NCBI GenBank assembly: GCA_003586115.2
Contig: QVOM02000042.1
Location: 77,357,636 to 77,421,635, forward strand
Length of the DNA: 64,000 bases
Origin: Salvator merianae
Taxonomy: Eukaryota; Chordata; Lepidosauria; Squamata; Teiidae
Direction of reading: 5' to 3'
Position 1 is the first letter of the stretch. Every line of letters begins with the position of its first letter. Below the pieces are notes generated by a model that was not told the DNA's origin, did no database searches, and worked only from the letters and a program-made list of their open reading frames with translations. Below, piece by piece: positions 10,958 to 21,829 of this stretch. The translations under genes were made by a program, and so were the position numbers.

Positions 10958-12205
10958 CTGTAATGAACAGAATCAACAATGTGCATTGTAAATTCCTGCA
11001 GACTGCAGAAGGCCATCTGAGGCCATTAGCTTCTTAGACTGCACTCTCCCAGCCACTTAGGGAGACCAACAGACATAACAAAAGGAGTGACTTGGAGGTG
11101 CCTCATAGAGACAGTGTATGGCACTTGAGTTCCCATGTCTTCTCTAATCCACCTTTTCTAGCATAGAACGTTCATGAGAAAGGGGAGGGGCAGATGGGTA
11201 TATGAACAATCCCACCTTGAAGCCATCTCTGAGCCATCTCAGAGATGCTTTTTTGGGTGTGTCTGATCACAGATTAGCTCTACTGTTTCAGAAATGGAGC
11301 ATTTAGTTCAAGTATGAAGAACATTTAACCCCAATGCCTATGTGTAGCTGCTTAGGAAATACATATGGTCATATGCCAAGTATAGTTCAATTATCGAGTT
11401 TGACCAGCTGCTGGCTCTCCCTCAATACCAAATACCAATTAGCCAGCTGGAGCCTACACAGAGACATAGGCTCCATGTTTTACTATGGAATTGGCACACC
11501 CTCTAACAAGACAATTGTACTCATTAGTTCAAGTAGAAGGACCTTTCCTGGAGTTTAAGACAGTAAAGACTAATATCATAATTCTAGCTCATGATCTTTG
11601 AAGCTGAATCCTGGATGAGTCAGGACAAAGAGGAATATTACTTTATAACAATGCATAGTTGAACTTTGGAATTCACTACCACAGGATGTGATGTTGGCTA
11701 CCGGCCTGGATGGTTACAAAAAGGTTTGCACCGGTTCATGGAAATCAGAGCTGTCAATGGTTATTAGCCCTAACACCAGTAGAAAGTGATCTATCTATCC
11801 CCAAAGGGCAGCTGCCGGGAGACTGCAAGCAGAGCAAGCTGTGTGCTCATGCCTCACTGGTGGACTTCCCTGTGCAGCTGGTTGGCCACCATGAGAGCCC
11901 GCTGTTTGACTGGTTGGGCGATGAGTCTGCTCTCGTGGGGCAGTTCTTATCTAACATATACTTTACATAAAGCAAAAAGCCTCCACCAGCTAATCATTTA
12001 AACAGATTGGGTTGAGAAATAGTAGGACAACACCATTAGAGCAACAAAGTATCTTGAACTTACTGTCTAACCAGTCAAGTATCTTCACAGCTCATGAAAA
12101 CCAACATTTGAGTCAACTACAATGGTACCTATATTGTTTATAACCTGAAATTTACACAATGCTACAGTACTAAATAGAATGCAACATGTTTTGCTTTATC
12201 CGTAC
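10958..12205. other. Intron 6
   Basis: 1.25 kb. Its main content is the LINE 3' end at about 11,560-11,960. A short repeat near 11,030-11,300 (TCTCTAATCCACCTTTTCTA) recurs at ~31,460-31,600, so it is an unnamed dispersed repeat. Confidence 0.55.
11560..11960 (+). mobile_element. CR1/L2-like LINE 3' end
   Basis: Reading plus-strand frames around 11,665-11,740 gives a decayed version of the LINE C-terminus W-N-S-L-P-x-D-V-M-x-A-T-G-L-D-G. The 3' UTR motif GACTTCCCTGTGCAGCTGGT follows at ~11,863. The copy is 5'-truncated and has several frame breaks. A similar tail fragment lies at 8,965-9,060. Confidence 0.5.
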
Positions 12206-12325
12206 CAGTGCAGCTTTGACCATCAGTGTGCAGTCTCCAACCAGGACCACATGAACACCTCACACCCCAATAAATCTCAGTGCATTTGTCCATACAGCCA
12301 CCATTGTTCAGAGAGCAATTCTTAC
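12206..12325 (-). CDS. Exon 6: EGF-like module A
   Basis: 120 bp, 40 codons, phase 1-1. The peptide starts GKNCSLNNGGC and continues with the CSCGPGWRL segment characteristic of the EGF repeats that follow LDLa arrays. Six cysteines are present. The donor is GTACGG. The acceptor is TCTAG directly after a run of eight A, with the pyrimidine tract (CTCTTTTCTCTCCCC) displaced to about 12-26 bases upstream. The N-C-S tripeptide is a rare potential N-glycosylation site. Only 105 bp separate it from exon 5. Confidence 0.82.
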
Positions 12326-12430
12326 CTAGATTTTTTTTATGGGGAGAGAAAAGAGTGGAACTTCAACTTAAGATAACACAATATGCTGCATAACTAAAAT
12401 AATAGTTGAAGCAATTAAAAGGTCCATTAC

Positions 12431-12544
12431 CACAAGTACTAGGTTCATCGGTACCATCCAAGCAATCTTGTCTTTGATTGCATATTAAAGATTCCAGAAT
12501 GCATTTCCCATTGTCACAGGGGATCATTCCTTCTGGGCAGTAAG
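12431..12544 (-). CDS. Exon 5: LDL-receptor class A module 5
   Basis: 114 bp, 38 codons, phase 1-1; acceptor TTACAG, donor GTAATG. The peptide begins [10 protein letters not shown] and ends [11 protein letters not shown]. The SDE signature is TDE, a conservative change that should keep the calcium site. The aromatic position before cysteine 4 is Leu-Ile instead of Trp-Ile, so this repeat may bind ligand less strongly; that is inference from family knowledge. It is the last class A module before the EGF pair. Confidence 0.86.
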
Positions 12545-12874
12545 CTGTAAGTAAACATGCAAAACAGGTAGGGAGACACACATTATAAATTTGTTGGCAA
12601 CTTCCAAGCATACTAGTTAAGTACTAGCTTATTCCAGGATGGATGTGCTTTATTTTATTTTGTATTTCATTCCCTGGAATGAGGACTTACAAATTGGCTG
12701 ATGATACGTTTAATTAATGTGATCTGTTTTGTTATTGAGCCATTAAGTTTCCAGTATCTTCATAAGGCTTAAGCACACGAAGAATAATATTTAGGTTGAC
12801 CTTTTCCAGTTGAAGAATGCTTGATGCTGATTCTAATTATTACAACCAATAACTGTATTATTAAATTATTAAAG

Positions 12875-13222
12875 GATCTAGGAATGTTGGAGAAGACTGA
12901 GAGGAGACATGATAGCTGTTTCAAGTATCTGAAGGGCTGTCACAGTGCAGAGGGATTGGCCCTATTCTCACTTACACAGGAAGGAAGGGCTAGAAACAAC
13001 AGGATGAAACTTCAAGGGAGTAGATACAGACTAAATATTAGAAAAAAACTTTTTGACAGTAAGGGTGATCAATCAATGGAATAGGTTGCTACAGGAGGTG
13101 GTGAGCTCTCCTTCGCTCGAGAGACTGGACAGACGTCTGGGATGGTTTAGTGGATCCTGCATTGAGCAGAGAGTTGGACTCGACCCTGGAGGTGCCTTCC
13201 AACTCTATGATTCTATAACATG
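12875..13222 (+). mobile_element. CR1 LINE 3' end
   Basis: The frame from ~12,881 shows MLEKTERRHD, FKYLKGC, GRARNNRMKLQGSRYRLNI and, after a frame break, NQWNRLLQEVVSSPSLERLD: the C-terminal end of CR1 ORF2. The 3' UTR ends CCAACTCTATGATTCTATAA, the characteristic CR1 terminus. It is 5'-truncated and inactive. It lies in intron 4 between exons 5 and 4. Confidence 0.8.
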
Positions 13223-13787
13223 GTGCTGCTACTAGCTTTTCTGAACTACAAGGTTTAGGACACAATTAAAATCATAGTTGATTTTAATCAAAATGATAGT
13301 TGATACCATCAGTATGTGAATATTAATTCTTAACACCCTTAGTTTTCAGATGAATGTTCGTGGCTAGTGCTAATAACCAGTGTGAAAGAACTGAAATAGA
13401 TCATCTTCAAAATTAAAAATACAATGTTTCATTTCATTTAAACTGAACTTCTTTCCATATAGGAATTCATGAAATTGGTCTGGGCAGCATATTTTAAAGC
13501 TCCTAGAAAGAGAAAATCTTGTGTGCTAAAATCTTGGAAGCAAAATTGCCTCCAAGAGAGACCCTATTCCCGAGGTTTTCCAAACTAATTTTAGGGAAAC
13601 TGCTGCATAGTTCACTGGTTACTTTAAAACAGATTAATCCAACCTATATACTAGCTGTTGTAAGTTTACCCCCTCTTTCCTGTTGTGTCTCAAAAGCTAG
13701 CCATTCCAGGCTGTGTGCTTTAACTACTGTGTGCTTTAACTTGCCTACTCTGCTTGTGCATCTCTGATAGTGAACTACATTGCTTAC

Positions 13788-14015
13788 CACACATTTCTTC
13801 ATCGGAATGATCTCCACAATTGTCGACCCCATTGCACTTCCAGTCGTTCATTATGCATACTTTGTTCTTACACTGCCATTGTTCAGCCAGACAGTTACTC
13901 AGGGGACAGTTGCCTTCATCTGAACCATCATCACAATCTTTATGCCGGTCGCATATTTCCCATGGATCAATGCACTGCTTCCCACTACGACATGGGACTT
14001 TCTTCTTTGCACAAA
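13788..14015 (-). CDS. Exon 4: LDL-receptor class A modules 3 and 4 (double exon)
   Basis: 228 bp, 76 codons, phase 1-1; acceptor TTTCAG, donor GTAAGC. It encodes two complete class A repeats with no intron between them. The first starts VCAKKKVPC, contains PWEIC and ends [10 protein letters not shown]. The second starts [10 protein letters not shown], contains DWKC and ends [10 protein letters not shown]. Each has six cysteines. In the second loop the common D-G pair is replaced by D-H, but the calcium-ligating acids are present. The neighbouring LDLa exons each encode one module, so an ancestral intron between repeats was probably lost, as in other family members. Confidence 0.88.
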
Positions 14016-16691
14016 CTGAAACATTTTAACAGTTGAGAGAAACTAGTGCTTTAAAGGTTAGGCTATGGATATTGTACCCCACCCCAAGCGGTCCTCAATT
14101 TTTTGAACCTTGTTGAAGATGCCTCTGATGCATCCATCCTAGGCCATCCTCCCCACTCCCAGCTGAAAGACAAGGTACTTTTTAAGGCAGCTGGGTAAAA
14201 GTCAGAAGTGCTACAACTGAAATGGACCTGAGGCTTTTACAGTTCAATGAACTGATGGCAAACACAAGGGATGCTGAAAAAAGATGACAACTGCAAGAAG
14301 ATCGAAAGTCCTCCCAGCTTCCTTCTTTCAGTTGTGCATCTTTTGCAAGAGAGAAATATAGCCAACTTTGCCACCTTATGGTGGGGCTGGCAGGGAGGGC
14401 TGGCAAGTTCCATAGGTGCCAAAAGAAAGCTCTCAGAGGCATCATGGAGACCTAAGTTGGCACATTGAATTCTTGGCATTCAGTGAAGAACCCCCAGATA
14501 GTAAAAGAATCAAAGGGACTAACAACATTGGTATTTTAACTATTCCTAGATAAGAAAAGTTGATTATTTTCTCTGTACGGGAACATGGCATAAAAGATGT
14601 CTAAACTACTCAGGCAGAAGAGTTTTGCTTGGAAATCAAGGCTTAGGGATCTCGTTTTCCTAGCACACAGCAGTATGTGCCATTTGGTGACCACACAAAG
14701 CAGAGAAATTGTTCTTGAATGTCAACAAAGCTGATCACTATATAGCAATCTTGGTTATTTACAATCTCTGGAAATAATTTAAATACAAAAATAAAGTGAA
14801 TATAAGAAAAATTGTTACTTATGATTCCAGTTGAGCTTCCCTCTTATGAGATCTTGTTCTATCTCATATTAAATTCTTAGCAAATTTCACTCCTGTTATC
14901 TTCCCTTTCTTTCTCCTCGGTTTTCCTAGGCCTTAACTTGGGAGCATTTCTTGCAGGCAAAGTCCTCTTTCCTCAAGACTCTCCTATAGCTCTACAGCCT
15001 CCATCTTCATTTCCTCACCTTATTCCCTATCTTCCATTTTGTTGCTGTCTTCTAAAATTGAGTCACAAAAGCTTCAAGTTCAGAAGTTGCTGTAAAATGC
15101 TTCCCTTCCTGTATAATCATTAATGCTCCATCTGTAGGAGACTCCCATCTATCCAAGGCTGTCTTAGACTGCAAGAAGAAAATATGGAACCTTGTTTAGA
15201 TTTCACAACTGCCTCTCGCCGTCCCTGCCAGATAGAAGGGCAAAATTGTGAGGCAAGTGTGGGCTCTTGCCTTACCTGGCACTTGTACCTGCAATGTTTT
15301 GACGGGGTGAAATACCCAAAAGTGCGCAAGCACCTGCCCCCGTGCATACACAGTAGGTACTTTCCTGAGGAAAAAAACCCAGGAACAAGCACCAGACAAA
15401 GTAAGTAATATCACTATGTGGGGAAACCCAGATTCCGAGTTCTTTTTCTCAGAATAGCGATATTCCAGGATTTCACCCCAACATGCTGGGACTATGTTGG
15501 GATTGGCACAGAGACGTGTGGCAATCCTAGCCTAGTGCTGGCATAATCCTGGGTTTTAGACTCTGACTGGATGCAGCCTGATTATATTAAATTGCAGAAT
15601 TTCCTCTTCTGTGAAATCTTTCTCTACGTATGTCCTGTTACATAAACACTTGCTATTCTTCTAAGACAATGCTGTCTAATTTCATAAACATTTTTTGTTT
15701 TGTGTAAAAAATTCAAATGAAACAATGTTACTTAATACCACTACCTTTTTTTTTTTTTTTTAATACACATGCCTTAGAGTAGTTTGCCAATTTCTTCCTT
15801 ACATTTTAGGCTATTGCATTCCTGACAATCTCTCAGTTCATTCCTCTACTTTTAAAGCGTCCAGTTTTGTAGGGTTGATCTGGCCAGAGATGGGCAAACC
15901 TGTTTCGGGAGCTGGATTGATTCTCCATGGCCTGGGTAAATAAGACCTTGAAGAATGAAAATCTTCCCAGGCTCCAAAGAGCCTGGGAAAGGTACGGGGG
16001 CGTATGGCCAGCTGTCAGGAAGAGGCAATGATAATATTTGAAGCAGCTGTTGTTATGACTAGTGACTATGCAAAACAGGTAGCTGCTAGAGCTATATATA
16101 CCGAGGGTGTACTGAATAAAGCAAGCAATTCTTGAGCAATTCTTCATCACACATTGACTCTGGTCAGTCATTGCTTCACAGTTTCTCCCTCCATTGCATT
16201 CTCCTATAGGCTAGAATAGATATGTGCCTTCATTTTCCAAAAGTAAACAGAATATCCATTGGAACACCTCTGATAACTACTATGTCTAACGTGGATAAAG
16301 TCTTAAAGTAATCCAGTTCCCACCCGTTTAAGTGTAAGATAGTCATTCTGAGTTGGGTCCACCTATTCCCAAAGACAGCAAGCCAGCTTTCAGCTTGATC
16401 CAGGTATGCATTATTAGCTTGCTCAACCAAACGTCATACCCAAAGCCAGGTCCCCTGGTAAAAGTCAAGATCTGCGGTGGGGCTGCTTATGACTGTTTGT
16501 TTTTAACTCAGAGTCGATCCACTCACTTTACTTGAAGTGCGTACAGGATCACACCCCTTGCATCAGGAAGCAGACGGCACCCATAAGGAGAACTGCTCAG
16601 CGAAACTAAACATAAGGGGAAGACCTGCATGGGAACTGAAGCAGCTCTTTGGGCTAACAGTTTTTATACCAGCTAGAGCTTTTGTACGTAC
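14016..16691. other. Intron 3
   Basis: 2.7 kb. A T-run lies at ~15,747-15,764. The segment ~15,410-15,580 ends GACTGGATGCAGCC, resembling one end of the GGCTGCATCCAGAC MITE type, but I could not match the other end. No exon found. Confidence 0.55.
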
Positions 16692-16811
16692 CGCAGTTCT
16701 TTTCATCAGAGCCATCCTCACAATCCCTCGTGCCATCACATATCCAAGTAGCATCAATGCACCTTCCATCATTACACTGCCATGCATTTGCGTTGCCCTG
16801 GCATTCAACAT
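16692..16811 (-). CDS. Exon 3: LDL-receptor class A module 2
   Basis: 120 bp, 40 codons, phase 1-1; acceptor TTCAG, donor GTACGT. The peptide starts [13 protein letters not shown]. Six cysteines are in class A order, ending in [10 protein letters not shown], with both acidic Ca2+ ligands and SDE intact. TWIC supplies the aromatic residue before cysteine 4. It is separated from exon 2 by a 4.2 kb intron full of repeat debris. An open frame over the same bases in another register shows no domain and is a shadow. Confidence 0.87.
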
Positions 16812-17094
16812 CTGAATGAGGGAGAAAAAAGATTTAGCTTGCTCTCACATTTCACCAGGATTTCTCATATAAAAACAGTCTACAGAGTAATCGTTAAGAA
16901 TGGCTCTATTAATCTGGGCAGCAGCACTACCAATCAACCTTCAAACAGGCATGCTTCAATAGAATTCAGGACCTCTAATGTTGATTCTAGCCTCAAGGCA
17001 GAAGAAACCCTTTCACCAAATGTAATTTACTGAAGACACAGGACAAAAGGCATTTTCACGCTTGCCATGCTAGAACAGGATAACCATCCTGTTT

Positions 17095-17445
17095 TAACTT
17101 GGAATGGACCACACAGCACGAACACCACCTGCACTGTGGGGTCCTAGACAGGAATACCAGGATTCACACTGCAAACGCTGGTATCTGGCTCCTGATCTTC
17201 ACCATGACAGTGGCCGGGCAGTGGCCAGCCGCTGCCATGGTGACTGGCAGCACTGTGGATCACTCAGGCATGCGCTGCACCACACAGCTCTGCATTCACA
17301 CCCAGAAGCGGGTGCGAATGTGTGCTTGCCTGGGAGCAGGCTAGCTCTTCCTGATCAAGTTGTGGAGCACAATTTAGCCTGCTCCCAATCACGCGGGCCT
17401 CCAGAAAGTGCAGAGGCACTTGGTTAATGAGCATCCCTGGTGCTC
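17095..17445. mobile_element. Fragment of the GGGCCTGTT..-end DNA element family
   Basis: The right side (GTGGAGCACAATTT, GCCTGCTCCCAATCAC, ..GAGCATCCCTGGTGCTCACT, ending AAACAGGCCC) aligns by eye with 32,820-32,986, including the same terminal AACAGGCCC. The left end is not recognisable. Confidence 0.45.
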
Positions 17446-18439
17446 ACTATCATAAACAGGCCCAAGGAGACTAAGTTAGTCTCTTACATTGCAGGGATTT
17501 GAATTACAATCTGAAGCATCTATCACTATACGTCTTGGAGTGATTTGGCTGTGTTCTACTGCCTCCTGACCACTCATCCGTATAATGGATAATAGTCTAC
17601 GTGGAGCCTACCAATCTTTGTCCAGGCATACTTCAATGTTCAGGTTCCCGTTATTTGAGGCATATGATTTACGTATGATATGATGAGGCTGTATGAACTG
17701 GTAAGTATGAAGAAAACCGCCAGCTTAAAGACTTGTGAACATTCACTGGTTCACTATTTTGCTTTGTCTCTATATTCCATAAGCGCCTAAAATAAGTTTG
17801 TCTGTTCCAAAGTGGCAATAGCCACCTATCACAGCAGTCTAAAAGAGAAGAAAGTTTTATGTTAGGTCAGAGGTCTGCCCAAATTTCTCAGGAAGCTTGC
17901 TTGGGCTCCATTTCTATGTTACAAGAAAGAGGTTTTCTTACTAAGAAAAGGAATGGAGGTGTGTGTCACAGCGGGTTTAAATCTATCCAGAGCCATCTGT
18001 TTATAACCCTGAAGAAAATCTTTGTTATTATCTTGTGCCTGCTCCATTATTAGCACCTAGTAATTTTACCTCCCCAGCAGGAAGGGACAGATGATATTGG
18101 AATCTTAGAACAATAGTCTTTCTACTGACCTTGGGGGTACTAGCAGAATGGATGGGAGAGATTATGCCATTTTACTCTATATAAAAATTCTTAAACTGAT
18201 TTGAAAAATCTGGGGTCAATTATTACCTTCTTGACTGTGCCACCCCATTCAGCAGTCAAGGGGGTAGGGACCTGTGGGAGGGCATTCTTGATGGTAGCCC
18301 TCACAGGTTGTGGAATACCCCCCCCCCCCCGCCGAGATGTGTCAAGCAGCCTCATCATATGGATTTAAATATCTGGCAATTTACCCTGACGGCTGAGGGA
18401 ACAACATCCCCTCCCCATTCAGCCACTGTCACTGTTTTA

Positions 18440-18540
18440 GATAATCTGTTTTATCTGTTTTTACAATGATTTTATTACAATCTGCCCTGAGACCTTCAGG
18501 CATAGGGTGAGATAGAAATATAAATAAAATAAATAAAGTC
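18440..18540 (+). repeat. Sauria/Bov-B-type SINE or LINE tail
   Basis: The segment CTGCCCTGAGACCTTCAGGC, then GGGTGAGATAGAAATATAAA and an AATAAA-rich end, is the kind of 3' terminus shared by squamate Sauria SINEs and Bov-B LINEs. Only the tail is recognisable. Confidence 0.5.
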
Positions 18541-19589
18541 CTGTATGTCATCTAGACAAGCCACTTCTGGTGATACTGGAGGGAGGAAGATGACTGACTT
18601 GACATAATGTCAGCAGTAATTTTTTTCTTATTTCCTTCTCCCCCCCCCCACACCTTGTTTTTGCTCCTTTTTTATTAGTCAGTTGATGAAGCCTTTGTTT
18701 CTGGTCTTTGGACTTCATAAACAACCTTTTAAGTCCCTTTTCGTCTTCTGGTTTTGTGGGAAGAAGCGGTTTAGCTGCCAACTGCAGCCTTGTATTTATG
18801 TCTGTTGTAACTGTATGTGGTTTTTAGTCTTTATTTTTAAGTTCGCCTCACTTTCTCGCTCCTAATTCTAATTTTAATTTTATGGAAGTAATAACTTTCA
18901 CTCCATCTGGTCTGTCTTTCTTATGCTTTAACCTTTTGCCAGCTGACTGCAGAACCAATCATTTTGTTACAGAGTTAACTAATTATAGTATTACAATACT
19001 ACAAACAATTTTGTTTTGAGAAACTCATTGGTCAGCGGCTTTAGCTTTCAGATTCTAAATGCAGTAAAGCTTTTAAATCCTCCTTTTTTGTCCATATATC
19101 TAGGTAAGTCACTTCCCAAATCTTTATAAACATCAGCACAGTGACATTTAGACCACTAGTTTCACGTTAATATGAAATCCAGTCAAAATTTGACTTTGAT
19201 TGTCAGCTTTTTTGTTTGTTCGTTCTTCAATTGAAGTCACTTTGTGAAATATTTCAAGGAAAAACTTGTAACTTGAATTGCTGCTATGGTTATTTAGTTG
19301 ACTCCTGAGGATTCCAGGGACAGATCCATGAATTCTTTTTAGGCGTGCACAGAAGTGTTTTGCTATTACCTCTTTCAGGGAGACACTTGTGATCAAACCT
19401 GTATCCCTTTGCTTTTCAGGCAGTTATCCTACCACTGAGCCACTGCCAGTTACTTGAATTGCCAGTACCTGTAATTTCAATCTTCTGGTGCCAACAGTAG
19501 CTTGGAGGAAGGCAATGGAGGTAAGAAAAGAGCTGAATATTCTCTTCTGTGCTTTCTGAGTCAGATGCAGTTGAGCTCAAGCTGCTCTA

Positions 19590-20170
19590 TTCTACTCTAT
19601 TTATTTACTTAGAATACTTATACCCCACACTTCAGCCTAGAACATATTTAAAACATAGTGTGCACCTCCCCTCCATTCCTGGCAGGACAGCACTCAGAGG
19701 ATGCTAAACATCAAAAGTCTAGATGAAGAGGTAGGTTTTAATCAAGCACTGAAAGGCATATAATGTTGGCACCTGACACACCTCCAGAGGGAGGCTATTC
19801 CAAAGTCTGGGAGCCACCACAAAAATGGTCTTCTTACATGCTACCACTCCTTGCACATCTGAGAATGGCAGGACTACAAGAAGGCCCTGACTTGAGATCT
19901 TAATATTCAGGCAGATCTATATGGGAGAAGGCACTCCTTCAGATTTCTGGGGCCCAAGTCATTTAGGGCTTTTTTATATGTTACCACCAACTCCTTGAAT
20001 CAGTTTCAGGAGCGAATACGTAGCCAGTGCAGATCTTTCAAAATTGGCAAGATGTGCATCCGGCCAGAGATTCCCATCAAACAGCTGAGCTGCTGCATTT
20101 TGCAGTTGTTCCAGCTTCCGGACCTTCTTCAAGGGTAGCCCTATATATTACAATAGATAACTCAGGGCTT
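19590..20170 (-). mobile_element. LINE 3' UTR, reverse orientation
   Basis: It starts with the reversed tail CTATTTATTTACTTAGAATA and runs through conserved islands such as GGGAGCCACCACAAAAATGG, CATTTAGGGCTTTTTTATAT and CTGCTGCATTTTGCAGTTGT. This is a very common dispersed squamate retroelement 3' region. I recognise the pattern but not the exact family name. Confidence 0.55.
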
Positions 20171-20972
20171 TGTAAAGATACATCCTCAGTTGGGATAAGT
20201 CACTAGAAGATGTTTGCAGATGACCTAGTTCAATTCAGACTAATAAGTTTTGAAAAGTGAGTGGGAAGCAGCAGCTCCAAAGGCTACTTGTATATTAACA
20301 AGTGCCTGGCATTCTACTATTCAATTACATAAATAAGACAGATAATATTTTTACAAGCAACATTAGAGACACCACGTATTGTTTTTCACAGCAAAAGCCG
20401 GGTGGGTTATAGCAGTGTATGCAGCAGTACCATGCTCGCCTAAGAGAACTGTATTTTTAGTTCCCTGATCATGTGCTGCTCCAGTGAGCAGAGAGAAAGC
20501 TTGGCATGTCTGGTTGTCTCCTGGCCAGGTTGGTCCACCTGTGTGAACTTGGGGGAGAGTTTGGACAGCCACACTGGAGAGACAGCAGCCTGGCACAACA
20601 TGGGGGGGATTGTGCCCAACTTCCTCCTCTGCTTCCCATTGCCGGAATGACAGCAGAATTCCAAAACTGTGGTGATTTGGAATGGAGGCCCCAATCCATC
20701 ACACATGCCTACTTTCTATCCCTTGAGTAATAATAATAAATTGGTTATAAAAGAGTTTCAGCAGTGCAATATAACTTGCCGTGAAGGCCACAGAAGCCTA
20801 AATTTTCTGTTTTATTTGATTACTCCTCTTTAAAAGCTATAGTTCCCACATCCTACCTGGTCAGCCTAGCTGGGGAACTGGGTGCCCCCAAAGCAATATT
20901 AACTACACACCAACCTCAAAATATTTATTAGATCTTACAATGGGCTCAGTTAGGTGTTTCTCAAAGACCTAC

Positions 20973-21086
20973 CACAATGTTCATCAGAACCGTCAGGGCA
21001 CTCTTGTTCTCCATTACAAATCCACGACAGAGGAATACATTTATTTCCACAAACACCTTGTTGTAACCTACTGCAAAAGTCTCCAT
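20973..21086 (-). CDS. Exon 2: LDL-receptor class A module 1
   Basis: 114 bp, 38 codons, phase 1 at both ends; acceptor CTACAG, donor GTAGGT. The peptide starts DGDFCSRLQQGVC and has six cysteines in class A spacing. It ends with the Ca2+-binding acidic loop CPDGSDEHC, the hallmark SDE motif of ligand-binding repeats. The W in the LSWIC segment is the aromatic position typical of lipoprotein-binding repeats. It follows the signal peptide directly, so this module is the N-terminus of the mature receptor. A single-module, phase 1-1 exon is the usual arrangement in this family. Confidence 0.88.
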
Positions 21087-21747
21087 CTGTAGGTGCAAAA
21101 ACACAAGTCAGGCACAGACGGAGTAGCTGCTCACAGGCAGATTGACTAGACAAAGAGCATCACGTAGGGAGCAAAGCCTTGAGCTGAGGGGGGGGGTACA
21201 AAAATGGAAGAGAGTCTAACAGTTTACTTCTCAACGACCCTCCATAACACTCCTGGAAATCCAAGGCTCCTCTGTGTCTTTCTACCCTCCAAATACAAAA
21301 CAGGACCTTATTCCTGCAGCTTTTTTGATACAACCATTTCCGTGTTTTATGCATTAAGACAAAATAAGTAGGATTTAGAGCCAAGAACCTTCATTCCTTT
21401 TCTCCCTCCCCACTCTTGACAAAGTAACTATTAAAGTGACTAATAAAATCCCTCCCAGGATTACTGCAATTTTAACACTGTGTAAAAAAGAAGAAACTTC
21501 AGCGCGCATAGCTTGTAAGGTAAGCAACCCCTACAAAAACGGGAATTCCATTTAACCATCATGGGATAGAGCAGCGCAGTTATATCCAGCTCCCCCGAAA
21601 CTTACCACTATTAAACATTAACTGGATTGCAACGCAGCTTTTTCTAGGTTGGCCTCACCAGAGATGTTTTGGGTAGGGCGGTTGGCACATAAAACCCCCA
21701 CTGAGGCGGCCACCTAGCACCTACCACTACCCCTCCTTTCCACTCAC
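21087..21747. other. Intron 1
   Basis: 660 bp, with a G-run at 21,188-21,195. No regulatory element or exon is recognisable. Confidence 0.6.
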
Positions 21748-21829
21748 CTCTAGTAGGGAGCAGACGACACCAGTTGCCCACGCAAGCCAAGATTACTAGT
21801 AGCAGAACCTGGGGCAGAAAACGCCCCAT
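21748..21829 (-). CDS. Exon 1: start codon and signal peptide
   Basis: The coding part is 82 bp (27 codons plus one base) and ends with a GTGAGT donor. It begins MGRFLPQ followed by the hydrophobic core VLLLVILACVG, a typical secretory signal peptide with cleavage likely around residues 18-22. The ATG has G at -3 and G at +4, a strong Kozak context. A second in-frame ATG lies upstream at 21,865 (MLREVCAP...), but it would place 12 less hydrophobic residues before the signal core, so I chose 21,829. Phase at the 3' border is 1, matching the first base of the next codon (G|AT, Asp). The 5' UTR boundary cannot be fixed without transcripts. Confidence 0.8.

Larger units (their letters stand above)
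16812..20972. other. Intron 2
   Basis: The 4.2 kb intron between LDLa modules 1 and 2. It holds a DNA-element fragment (17,095-17,445), a SINE-type tail (18,440-18,540), C-runs at 18,320-18,330 and 18,641-18,650, and a LINE 3' UTR in reverse orientation (19,590-20,170). No additional LDLa exon was found, although other family members often have one here. Confidence 0.6.
444..21829 (-). other. Gene span: LDL-receptor-superfamily receptor (LRP13-like candidate), 5' part, 13 exons, 3' end outside window
   Basis: Thirteen minus-strand exons with AG/GT borders join without a frame break into ~672 residues. Domain order is signal peptide (1-~20), LDLa 1 (~28-66), LDLa 2 (~67-106), LDLa 3 and 4 (~107-181), LDLa 5 (~182-219), EGF (~220-259), calcium-binding EGF (~260-301), YWTD propeller (~302-557), EGF (~558-596), then the first part of a second propeller (~597-672). 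Members of this family are endocytic type I membrane receptors: LDLa modules bind lipoprotein ligands through Ca2+-ordered acidic loops, and propellers release ligand at low pH. LDLR, VLDLR and LRP8 have one propeller. LRP1 starts with 2 LDLa, LRP2 with 7, LRP4 with 8. LRP5/6 start with a propeller. By elimination an LRP13-like vitellogenin/lipoprotein receptor is the best guess; that is inference. The later propeller blades, transmembrane segment and cytoplasmic tail must lie left of position 1. No frameshift or stop was seen, so the gene looks intact here. Confidence 0.85.

Noticed and set aside
16563..16811. 82-codon frame overlapping exon 3
   Set aside because: Wrong register; the correct frame gives a complete LDLa module with AG/GT borders.
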